Below, piece after piece: positions 1 to 5,438 of a stretch of DNA of 5,492 nt. A model generated the notes under the pieces. That model ran no database searches, was not told where the DNA came from, and saw nothing but the letters and a program-made list of their open reading frames with translations. The stretch is from NCBI GenBank assembly GCA_903868375.1, contig CAIPVD010000296.1, forward strand, positions 1 to 5,492, given 5' to 3'. This DNA is from an uncultured delta proteobacterium. GTDB taxonomy: Bacteria > UBA10199 > GCA-002796325 > 1-14-0-20-49-13. The stretch's first letter is position 1. Each line of letters begins with the position of its first letter. The position numbers were made by a program, and so were the translations under genes.

Positions 1-265
1 CAAGCATCAGCAAGATATACTGTCGCTTCTAAAGAAACTGAATGAAGAGCATGGGCTCACGATAATCTCCGCCATGCACGATATAAATCTGGCGCTACTT
101 TATTGCCAAACGATAATGCTCATGAAGGATGGAAAGATCCAAACGATGGGCAAAACGAATGAGGTCGTTACATATAAAAATTTAAAGGCGGTATTCGACA
201 CGGAAGTTTACGTTGGCATAAATGACCTGAACGGCAAGCCATATTATTTGCCATATTCTGTATGA
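1..265 (+). CDS. ABC transporter ATP-binding protein, FecE/BtuD type (C-terminal fragment, 5' end outside window)
   Basis: Reading from base 2, 87 residues remain of an ATPase subunit that powers import of iron-siderophore, haem or cobalamin-type substrates at the cytoplasmic face of the inner membrane. The visible part starts just after where the Walker B/D-loop should lie. It contains the switch-histidine (H-loop) motif MHDINLA at bases 74-94, followed by the typical LMKDGKIQTMG strand-turn (a family hallmark) and a C-terminal tail containing TEVYVG, as in FecE/BtuD/FhuC proteins. The ATG at 74 is the methionine of the H-loop motif, not a start; the reading frame is open to the window edge. 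The stop overlaps the start of the TonB gene by 4 bp, so the two are cotranscribed and probably translationally coupled. The substrate cannot be told from this fragment; permease and binding-protein genes are expected upstream. Confidence 0.9.
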   Translation, partial: KHQQDILSLLKKLNEEHGLTIISAMHDINLALLYCQTIMLMKDGKIQTMGKTNEVVTYKNLKAVFDTEVYVGINDLNGKPYYLPYSV

Positions 266-837
266 AAGTAAGTTTTAGAACCGCCATTATTATTTCTTTA
301 GCCGCGCATGTCGGGCTTCTTGCCGCGCTTGTCTATTATAATGGGCAAAGCGATGTACCGTTTGGAGATGGAATGGTGGCGGTGGAGATCATTGGAGATG
401 GTGCAAATGCGTCATTGCGACCCGCCACGAAGTATTGGCGGGGAAACAATCCCCTGAATACAACTGAATCCGGGAGTTTGCCTCGAAGTTCCAATGACAA
501 TGCTTCAAATGGTGCAAGTGAAAATAGCGGCGGCGGCACAGACGGCGGCATTGGCGCCGGCTCACTAACCGGCAATCCAATTCTTACAAAGATCCGCCAA
601 AAGATAGAACGCGCAAAATATTATCCACCAGAGGCAAAACGTCAAAAGATAGAAGGCCGGCCGGAAGTAACATTTCAGATAAATCCAGACGGCACACTTG
701 CGAATGCCACACTCAAAAGCTCTTCTGGAAATGAAAACCTAGACAACGCAGCGCTTGAAACAGTTAAAAGAGCAGCACCATTTCCATATTATGAACGCCC
801 CATTTCACTTGCGATCAAATATTCATTGAACGATTGA
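262..837 (+). CDS. TonB-family energy-transducing protein, short linker
   Basis: 191 residues. TonB proteins couple the proton motive force (through ExbB/ExbD) to outer-membrane receptors. Residues 1-27 form an N-terminal membrane anchor with the S-x3-H arrangement (S12, H16) that in E. coli TonB (S16, H20) contacts ExbB/ExbD. Residues 28-105 are a periplasmic linker rich in Gly, Ser and Asn, lacking the usual Pro-Glu/Pro-Lys repeats. Residues 106-191 are a TonB C-terminal domain with its landmarks: YYPPEAKR (120-127), a VTFQINPDGTL strand (136-146), SSGNENLDNAALE (153-165) and AAPFPY. It begins in an ATGA overlap with the ABC ATPase stop, which indicates uptake of a TonB-dependent substrate such as an iron or cobalt complex. 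No ExbB/ExbD gene is visible. The family call is firm; the specific partner receptor is unknown. Confidence 0.88.
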   Translation: MKVSFRTAIIISLAAHVGLLAALVYYNGQSDVPFGDGMVAVEIIGDGANASLRPATKYWRGNNPLNTTESGSLPRSSNDNASNGASENSGGGTDGGIGAGSLTGNPILTKIRQKIERAKYYPPEAKRQKIEGRPEVTFQINPDGTLANATLKSSSGNENLDNAALETVKRAAPFPYYERPISLAIKYSLND

Positions 838-2151
838 TCACTTGCACTCGCAGCTCCAGATCCGCACTTTAGCAAAATAAGCAAGTCGCTTCTTATATTT
901 CCAGTTTGTACATACCGTGGAATAATATTCATCATAGGCGCCACCGGCTACGGCGTCTTCTCCCAATGCTCCGCTGTTCACTAAATTTATTCTAACAACA
1001 TTGGAATTGATCCCTTCGGTCCCAAAATCCGTCAAATAGTTATAGATGCATTTGACCCACACATCGCTAAATGGAACTACCCTTTTTAGGTCATCGCCAA
1101 AATAGATGCTAAGCTCGGGCACCCAACCAGCAATGTCACTGAACCAACCTAGCTTCGTATCCAGTTTATAATATGAGGCTTTTGGGGGAGGAGTTATGCC
1201 CATATCAAATTTTAACCATGTATCGTTTCCAGAGACTTCTAGAGTTGCCGGCAAAGCAACCGTTGGATCACTTTCACAAGCATAACTATCCATGGAATAT
1301 TTTTTAAAACATCCTTCCTGATAATAAGACATCTTCGGGCCTGTATCATCTGCACATGGCATATCACAATAATAGTCTATATCATGAGTTGACGCAGTAT
1401 ATTCGCTGAACTCTACTATGTCGGTCACTTTGCATGCGGAATGATTTTCACCACCACATTTCGGATCCACCACCGTATCGGGCACAACGCAATTTCCGTC
1501 CTTACATACTTGATCATCTGGACAATCAACCGTTTGATAACGATGCGGCGGCTTTGCAGCAGGGTTGTAACACATGATGGCTGATTTATCGTTCAAACAT
1601 GAATTAAGGCCAAACTCGATGCAAAGATTCTCCGGAGAATAGCCGCTAAGATCCGGAGGGGTATCAATGCTAACCTCATCCCCCTCAATGATATCTAAAC
1701 CTATATAATTTCCATTATCAAAGACCTCTTTATTCTCTATAACTTCTTTGTTCGTTATAACATCTTCGTGGACATCATTTTTTTGGCCCGGGATACATGT
1801 TCCACCAACATTCTCATACCCGTCATCGCATTTACAATAATAGTCCGCAGATGTCTCGTAGCAGGTACCATGTCCATTACAATCGATCCAGTCACAAGGC
1901 CCCTTGGCATTGCCAGCCGGAGCCGGGCTGCAAGCAAATGGCAGAGCAGACGCAAAGAGCGACAAAAGCGCTATCGATCTGTCCTTCACGTTTACATCTT
2001 GTGCATTCTTTCCTGAAACCTTGCCTGCAAACACATCAACATTCTCCTGATAATCGTAAGCGGCCTTTTCAATGTCGCGAACTGCACCGTTCGAAAAGGT
2101 TTCAACAGGCTTCAGAACATTTTCACTTAGCCAATTTCTGACAGACGACAT
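838..2151 (-). CDS. Cys-rich exported protein with one EGF-like domain, function unknown
   Basis: 437 residues, no specific family recognised. Residues 1-58 are a polar, helical-looking extension. Residues 59-73 are hydrophobic (IALLSLFASALPFA) and end at C74, like a signal peptide with a degenerate lipobox. An EGF-like domain follows at 86-119 (cysteines 86, 91, 97, 106, 108, 119; spacing C-x4-C-x5-C-x8-C-x-C-x10-C), then an acidic linker (about 123-170) with a short repeat TNKEVI/ENKEVF. A Cys-rich stretch (177-292) includes C-x5-C-x4-C at 210-221, a pattern I recall from myxobacterial-type surface proteins. The last 140 residues look like a beta-rich domain. There are 23 cysteines, so an oxidising, extracytoplasmic location is likely. 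The ATG at 2151 is chosen because GGAGG lies just upstream and a sigma-54 promoter precedes it. A GTG at codon 55 (1987-1989) would give a conventional-length signal peptide but has no nearby ribosome-binding site. Adhesion or surface interaction is plausible but unproven. Confidence 0.8.
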   Translation of the reverse strand: MSSVRNWLSENVLKPVETFSNGAVRDIEKAAYDYQENVDVFAGKVSGKNAQDVNVKDRSIALLSLFASALPFACSPAPAGNAKGPCDWIDCNGHGTCYETSADYYCKCDDGYENVGGTCIPGQKNDVHEDVITNKEVIENKEVFDNGNYIGLDIIEGDEVSIDTPPDLSGYSPENLCIEFGLNSCLNDKSAIMCYNPAAKPPHRYQTVDCPDDQVCKDGNCVVPDTVVDPKCGGENHSACKVTDIVEFSEYTASTHDIDYYCDMPCADDTGPKMSYYQEGCFKKYSMDSYACESDPTVALPATLEVSGNDTWLKFDMGITPPPKASYYKLDTKLGWFSDIAGWVPELSIYFGDDLKRVVPFSDVWVKCIYNYLTDFGTEGINSNVVRINLVNSGALGEDAVAGGAYDEYYSTVCTNWKYKKRLAYFAKVRIWSCECK

Positions 2152-2162
2152 AACTCCTCCTT
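2152..2162 (-). promoter_or_regulatory. Strong Shine-Dalgarno for the EGF-like protein
   Basis: On the minus strand the sequence AAGGAGGAGTT directly precedes the ATG at 2151, with GGAGG 4 bases from the start codon. It is the best ribosome-binding site in the window and decides in favour of the long N-terminal extension over the internal GTG at codon 55. Confidence 0.8.
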
Positions 2163-2190
2163 TTTTTGCGTTGCCAACTTGCGCAAAATC

Positions 2191-2210
2191 AGAAGCAATT
2201 AATGTGCCAA
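2191..2210 (-). promoter_or_regulatory. Sigma-54 (RpoN) -24/-12 promoter for the EGF-like protein gene
   Basis: Read on the minus strand from 2210: TTGGCAC, then ATTAA, then TTGCT. This matches the RpoN consensus (TGGCAC-N5-TTGCW), with the invariant GG at 2208/2207 and GC at 2196/2195, exactly 12 bases apart. It predicts a transcription start near 2183 and a 5' untranslated leader of about 32 nt that contains the Shine-Dalgarno. Sigma-54 holoenzyme needs an ATP-hydrolysing enhancer-binding protein, so the gene is predicted to be activator-dependent and normally silent. No such activator is encoded in the window. Confidence 0.75.
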
Positions 2211-2285
2211 TTACAAATTTGATCGATGGATTACCTGGAAAAGCGACTGGGCAAGCATTTGCGAGCAGATGGCTATTTCGACCCT

Positions 2286-2301
2286 AACAAGATCACTTGT
2301 T
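2286..2301. promoter_or_regulatory. Candidate upstream activator site (perfect inverted repeat)
   Basis: AACAAG-ATCA-CTTGTT: two perfect 6-bp arms with a 4-bp spacer. It lies about 103-118 bases upstream of the predicted sigma-54 transcription start, the usual distance for an enhancer-binding protein dimer. A weaker related inverted repeat, TTGTT-N6-AACAA, lies at 2327-2342 at the very end of rlmE. Neither is followed by a T-run on the minus strand, so a terminator of rlmE is unlikely. The role is inferred from symmetry and position. Confidence 0.45.
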
Positions 2302-2342
2302 CATAATCCCGTCTTTCGGATGAAATTTGTTCTGAAAAACAA

Positions 2343-2942
2343 TCAGTTCGCAGAAGAGTGATACCCGATCCCCACCAGATACAACTCTTTTGAACCTTCT
2401 CTTGTTGCCGGGGGCGCATATGTATTTACTTTTTTGAAATATTTGCGAAGCTCTAACCTAAAATCATCCAGTTCTTTGCCCTGAAATATCTTGGCCACGA
2501 AATTTCCATTCTCTTTTAATATCTTCTGTGCGACTTCCAAGGCCATCATGCAAAGTTCATAAGACAGATAGCAATCTTTGAAGGCAAGCCCGCTCGTATT
2601 CGGCGCCATATCTGAAACTACAACATCAGCCACGCCACCAAGTTCGGCAATAGTTGCGCCTAACGCCGCTTCATCGTTTATATCGCCCAAGACGAATTTC
2701 ACATTGTTCGGACATTTTATCTTGATAGGAAGGATGTCGATACCCGCAACCATTCCTTTCCCGCCCACCATTTCGGACAACTTCTGAAGCCAGCCGCCCG
2801 GCGCACAACCTAAGTCTATAACCTTGTCGCCTTTTTTAATTACGCGGAACTTAGATTGGATCTGTTCAAGCTTATAAACGGCACGGCTCGCGAAGCCCTC
2901 TTCCTTTGCCTTCTTGTAGTAATGATCTTTTCGGTTATACAT
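2343..2942 (-). CDS. rlmE: 23S rRNA (uridine-2'-O-)-methyltransferase RlmE (FtsJ/RrmJ)
   Basis: 199 residues, close to the normal length (E. coli RlmE is 209). The family methylates the 2'-OH of U2552 (E. coli numbering) in the A-loop of 23S rRNA, a late step of 50S assembly, using S-adenosylmethionine. The SAM-binding motif DLGCAPGGW is at residues 43-51. The K-D-K-E catalytic set is complete: K24 (in SRAVYKL), D111 (in SDMAPN), K151 (in FVAKIFQG) and E186 (in SKELYLV). The start at 2942 gives the expected spacing between the N-terminal HYYKKAKEEGFASRA region and K24. No Shine-Dalgarno is visible before this ATG, and only 18 bases separate it from the palindromic repeat at 2961-3087, so the promoter must lie in or beyond the repeat. 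The usual ftsH neighbour is absent. Confidence 0.95.
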   Translation of the reverse strand: MYNRKDHYYKKAKEEGFASRAVYKLEQIQSKFRVIKKGDKVIDLGCAPGGWLQKLSEMVGGKGMVAGIDILPIKIKCPNNVKFVLGDINDEAALGATIAELGGVADVVVSDMAPNTSGLAFKDCYLSYELCMMALEVAQKILKENGNFVAKIFQGKELDDFRLELRKYFKKVNTYAPPATREGSKELYLVGIGYHSSAN

Positions 2943-2960
2943 ATTGGGAAATTATAAATT

Positions 2961-3087
2961 CCAAGCATCAAATATCAAATAAGCTCCAAATTACAATAAC
3001 CAAATGGCCGAAACTTTCCAGTTTGATTACCTGGATATTGGTAATTGGAATTTATTTGGAGATTGGAATTTGTATTTTGGTGCTTGG
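2961..3087. repeat. Imperfect ~127-bp palindromic intergenic repeat, probably dispersed
   Basis: The element starts with CCAAGCA (2961-2967) and ends with its complement TGCTTGG (3081-3087). The outer 20 bases of the two arms match at 16 of 20 positions; further in, the arms realign on CTCCAAAT after a short indel. Inside are two small hairpins, AAACT-TTCC-AGTTT (3011-3024) and ATTACC-N8-GGTAAT (3026-3045), and a direct repeat of ATTGGAATTT (3044-3053 and 3062-3071). It is AT-rich with a GGAATTT/CCAAAT word bias unlike the flanking genes. It fits almost exactly between the Xre gene stop (2 bp away) and the rlmE start (18 bp away). I recall similar CCAAGC-ended palindromes scattered in genomes of uncultured bacteria, so a REP/MITE-like element is my reading. 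It encodes no credible protein. Confidence 0.65.
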
Positions 3088-3089
3088 TT

Positions 3090-3290
3090 TTATGTAGATG
3101 GAAAAACGGCTTCTCTATCTTTTAGGCCAAGACCCAAAGCCAAGATGATCTTCCGCATAGTGTCCATTCGGCACGGCATGCCCTTTTCGATACGATCGAT
3201 AGTAAGCGCAGAAACTCCTGCCTTTCTAGCAAGTTCCGCTTTGCTCACAAGAAGCTCTTCACGAATTTTTCGGACGTTATTTTTTTCCAT
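3090..3290 (-). CDS. Small Xre-family helix-turn-helix transcriptional regulator
   Basis: 66 residues from the ATG at 3290, almost entirely one Xre/Cro-type DNA-binding domain. Helix 2 is about residues 16-24 (SKAELARKA), the turn is GVS, and recognition helix 3 is about 28-37 (ALTIDRIEKG). These are followed by CRMDTMRKIILALGL, the usual helix 4-5 region. No ligand or dimerisation domain is present. A TTG at 3335 would add 15 residues (MQVTLKGSIFHAVIA), but this extension has no Shine-Dalgarno and overlaps a promoter-like sequence, so I prefer the ATG. AGGGAG lies about 24 bases before that ATG, too far for a normal ribosome-binding site, so the start is not certain. It lies downstream of the prepilin peptidase gene on the same strand. 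The target is unknown; self-regulation or control of the neighbouring pilus/disulfide genes is possible. Confidence 0.82.
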   Translation of the reverse strand: MEKNNVRKIREELLVSKAELARKAGVSALTIDRIEKGMPCRMDTMRKIILALGLGLKDREAVFPST

Positions 3291-3306
3291 AGCTATAACA
3301 GCGTGG

Positions 3307-3335
3307 AAAATACTCCCTTTTAGCGTAACTTGCAA
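3307..3335 (-). promoter_or_regulatory. Possible sigma-70-type promoter and operator for the Xre gene
   Basis: Minus strand TTGCAA (3335-3330), 17-bp spacer, TATTTT (3312-3307): each hexamer matches the consensus at 4 of 6 positions. The -35 hexamer is the core of the perfect 8-bp palindrome CTTGCAAG (3329-3336), a possible binding site for the regulator itself. Transcription would start only about 10 bases before the ATG at 3290, giving a nearly leaderless message. This would explain the missing ribosome-binding site. Weak evidence. Confidence 0.28.
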
Positions 3336-3366
3336 GAGAGTTTTAACAAATATGTCACCTTTGTAA

Positions 3367-3394
3367 CATAATTAAGCATAATTAATATTAATTA
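3367..3394. repeat. AT-only 16-bp palindrome plus 9-bp tandem repeat at the end of the prepilin peptidase gene
   Basis: CATAATTAA occurs twice (3367-3375 and 3377-3385), separated by one base. It runs into the perfect palindrome TAATTAATATTAATTA (3379-3394), which includes the TAA stop of the prepilin peptidase gene. Without GC pairs or a flanking T-tract it is a poor intrinsic terminator. It may be an operator for the small regulator downstream or simply AT-rich spacer. Confidence 0.45.
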
Positions 3395-4195
3395 GTGGAA
3401 TAACTTGAGGTACCAGGCAAGTATCTGCTCACCCCAAAATAGGTAGATATATCCAGCGGCTACAAGGAACGGGCCAAATGGTATTGCAAACTTCAGCCCC
3501 TTTTTGAAGACAAAGATAAGGATCAAGCCTATGAGAGAACCTAAAATTGAGCTTACGAGCAAAATGAAAATTATCGCTTTCCACCCAAAAAACGCTCCAA
3601 GCATTGCGGCAAGCTTCACGTCGCCGCCACCTAAACCTTCCTGTTTCTTTATCCACTCATAGCCTAAGCCCACTATCGCCAAGAAACCTCCGCCAACGAG
3701 AACGCCCAAGATAATATCGATAATCGCGGGTGTTAACGGGCCGTGATTGAATGCAAGCCTCGCCATTGCACCGGCTGCGATGCCTGGCAGCGAAATAACA
3801 TCAGGTATGAGTTTATGTTCGAGGTCGATGAACGTAACGACGATCAAAGGTGCGATCAAGAAACAGAAATAGATCAGGTACTCAACGAGCGAACCAAAAT
3901 GATAGAACGTGGCGATCGATAGGATTACGGTTATCGCCTCAACGATCAAATAGCGTGGAGAAATATGCCCGCCACAGTGTCGGCACTTGCCTTGTAATAC
4001 AACATAACTGAAGAGCGGGATGTTATCGTACCATTTAAGGGGTTCGCGGCAACGAGGGCAATGCGAACCGGGCTTAACTATCGATCGCCCAAGAGGCAGG
4101 CGATAAATGCAGACGTTCAAAAAACTTCCGATGCAGGCGCCAAAAAGGCCGACCGCCAGATAAATGAACCAAGGTGGAAATTGTTGCACGTCCAT
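3392..4195 (-). CDS. pilD: Prepilin peptidase / N-methyltransferase (PilD/GspO family)
   Basis: 267 residues, a polytopic inner-membrane aspartic protease that cleaves the leader of type IV prepilins or type II secretion pseudopilins and methylates the new N-terminus. The N-terminal methylase domain has the conserved CIGSFLNVCIYRLP (21-34) and a zinc-binding four-cysteine set (CPRC 46-49, CRHC 71-74). The catalytic aspartates are D124 in FIDLEHKLIPD and D192 in GLGGGDVKL, close to the positions known in the Vibrio TcpJ enzyme (125 and 189). A C-terminal IPFGPFL motif is present. Full length with both activities expected. It begins 3 bp after the stop of the VKOR-DsbA gene, so the two are cotranscribed. 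No pilin or secretion genes lie in the window, so pilus versus type II secretion cannot be decided; the symbol is given for the family. Confidence 0.95.
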   Translation of the reverse strand: MDVQQFPPWFIYLAVGLFGACIGSFLNVCIYRLPLGRSIVKPGSHCPRCREPLKWYDNIPLFSYVVLQGKCRHCGGHISPRYLIVEAITVILSIATFYHFGSLVEYLIYFCFLIAPLIVVTFIDLEHKLIPDVISLPGIAAGAMARLAFNHGPLTPAIIDIILGVLVGGGFLAIVGLGYEWIKKQEGLGGGDVKLAAMLGAFFGWKAIIFILLVSSILGSLIGLILIFVFKKGLKFAIPFGPFLVAAGYIYLFWGEQILAWYLKLFH

Positions 4196-4198
4196 AGG

Positions 4199-5374
4199 CT
4201 ATTTTGCCCTCTTTATCTCTTCTTTAACAACTGCGCGAAGCGCATCCGGCGAGCGCCAATAACGAAGCGGCCGCTGGTCGATAAAGACCGATGGTGTGCC
4301 CATAATATAAACGTGGTGGCCAGTCTCTATATCCTTCTGGACCTTTGCGAGTGCCTCTTCGCTATCGATGCACGATTCCATCCATGCCTTTTCGATGCCA
4401 ACCTGTTCAGCCAGTTTCACGAGCATATCGCGCGATATCTTGGTCTGGTTCTTAAAAACGCTGTCGTGATATTCCCAGAATTTTCCCTTTTCCTGCGAAC
4501 AGGCCGCGGCCCTTGCCGCAAGGCATGAGTCCTTATGCATGCCGTGTTCCATATATTTATTGCAAGAACTGTCGAGCGGATAGTTCATGAAGACGAACTT
4601 CACGTTATCTTTGAACTCCTGCAGGTACGGTTTGATATTGAACGCCGCAATTTTACAGAACGGGCATTGGAAATCGCTGAATTCGACGATCGTTACCTTG
4701 GCGTTCGGGTTGCCCCAAACCGGCGCACCGGCCAGGTCTTCTGGCTTGAACTCGTTAAGCGACTGAATAAAATGCGCGTTCACCATCTCTTTAACATCGG
4801 CAGATGATGGTTTGCCTTCCGCGCTGCCGATAGATGCGAGCGCAAAAAGATAACCAAGGCCAAATACCATAGCTAAGGTCAGAGAATGTGAGAATATTTT
4901 TTTGGAGTACAAGCAGCCGATCCTTTCTTTAAAAGGCACGGTTGAAGCAACCGTCAGCGCTATTAAAAGAAAGAGATTGATAGTGTATTGCGCAAGGCAT
5001 GTTAAACAGACCGCCTTAAGGACGAAGGCGCTGATATAGGCCATTCGGATCGTCCAAATGAAGCCAACGATATTCATCACCCAAATTACGGATAGGCTCC
5101 GCTCCTGCGGCTCCTTGGAAAATTTTAGGTAAAGCGTATAGAATACAACGAATAGATAGAACAGGAAACCCCAGGCGGCTACGGGAATGCCGAAAAGCTC
5201 GGAATAGCTGGAGGCGTTAACGACGTCGCAGTTAACGACCTCGTTCAGCGAACAAAAGCTGGCCTCTTCCAGGCCCTTCTTCATTATATGTACGTATTCG
5301 TATATCGATATGAACGAAACGCAAAGGCCTACGATGGCAGCCATTAAAGAAGCAACGATCCACTTTTTTCTCAT
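4199..5374 (-). CDS. VKOR-DsbA fusion: disulfide-bond-forming membrane oxidoreductase
   Basis: 391 residues from the ATG at 5374. The N-terminal half (about 1-185) is a five-helix vitamin K epoxide reductase domain with a loop cysteine pair (C41 and C49, followed by SSYSELFGIPVAAWG) and the quinone-proximal CLTC (C123, C126). The C-terminal half (about 205-391) is a periplasmic DsbA/Thioredoxin_4 domain with active site CPFC (C237, C240) after VEFSDFQ and the cis-proline loop GTPSVFI (P361). Electrons should pass from substrate thiols to CPFC, to the loop cysteines, to CLTC and then to quinone, so this one protein replaces DsbA plus DsbB. Four further cysteines (271, 284, 292, 335) lie in the DsbA-like half. 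A TTG at 5389 would add five residues (MGVDI), but GGGGG at 5387-5383 lies 8 bases before the ATG and supports the shorter form. First gene of a unit with prepilin peptidase. Confidence 0.94.
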   Translation of the reverse strand: MRKKWIVASLMAAIVGLCVSFISIYEYVHIMKKGLEEASFCSLNEVVNCDVVNASSYSELFGIPVAAWGFLFYLFVVFYTLYLKFSKEPQERSLSVIWVMNIVGFIWTIRMAYISAFVLKAVCLTCLAQYTINLFLLIALTVASTVPFKERIGCLYSKKIFSHSLTLAMVFGLGYLFALASIGSAEGKPSSADVKEMVNAHFIQSLNEFKPEDLAGAPVWGNPNAKVTIVEFSDFQCPFCKIAAFNIKPYLQEFKDNVKFVFMNYPLDSSCNKYMEHGMHKDSCLAARAAACSQEKGKFWEYHDSVFKNQTKISRDMLVKLAEQVGIEKAWMESCIDSEEALAKVQKDIETGHHVYIMGTPSVFIDQRPLRYWRSPDALRAVVKEEIKRAK

Positions 5375-5404
5375 AATATCTACCCCCAAGTAAGTGGACC
5401 CTAG

Positions 5405-5438
5405 GATATACTAAAATAAATTTTCGTCAACTTGCCAA
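5405..5438 (-). promoter_or_regulatory. Possible sigma-70-type promoter for the VKOR-DsbA / prepilin peptidase unit
   Basis: On the minus strand TTGGCA (5438-5433; 5 of 6 to the -35 consensus) is followed after 17 bp by TTTAGT (5415-5410; 4 of 6). An overlapping TTGACG (5430-5425) with TATATC (5410-5405) has a good -35 but only a 14-bp spacer. The region is strongly AT-rich and lies 30-65 bases before the start codon. The exact hexamers are uncertain. Confidence 0.38.

Noticed and set aside
1797..2141. Plus-strand open frames of 114 and 82 codons opposite the EGF-type gene
   Set aside because: They are antisense to a gene with a clear EGF signature, ribosome-binding site and promoter. Low-complexity His/Arg/Ser-rich translations are typical of shadow frames.
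2211..2226. IHF-like site between the activator palindrome and the sigma-54 promoter
   Set aside because: GATCAAATTTGTA only partly fits the WATCAA-N4-TTR consensus, so it is not distinguishable from AT-rich background.
2286..2301. Inverted repeat as an intrinsic terminator of rlmE
   Set aside because: Arms are only 6 bp with low GC, and the minus strand continues with AGGGTCG rather than a T-run.
3044..3071. Direct repeats ATTGGAATTT as a CRISPR-like array
   Set aside because: Only two 10-base copies 18 bp apart, inside an inverted-repeat element, with no spacers or cas genes.
3004..3366. 120-codon open frame on the plus strand
   Set aside because: It begins inside the palindromic repeat and runs antisense through the Xre gene. 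Its sequence shows no family features.
4061..4528. 155-codon open frame on the plus strand
   Set aside because: It is antisense to the strongly supported prepilin peptidase and VKOR-DsbA genes, and its translation has no recognisable domain or membrane pattern.
5375..5389. TTG start adding five residues to the VKOR-DsbA protein
   Set aside because: The GGGGG motif at 5383-5387 is correctly spaced for the ATG at 5374 and overlaps the TTG-started codons.
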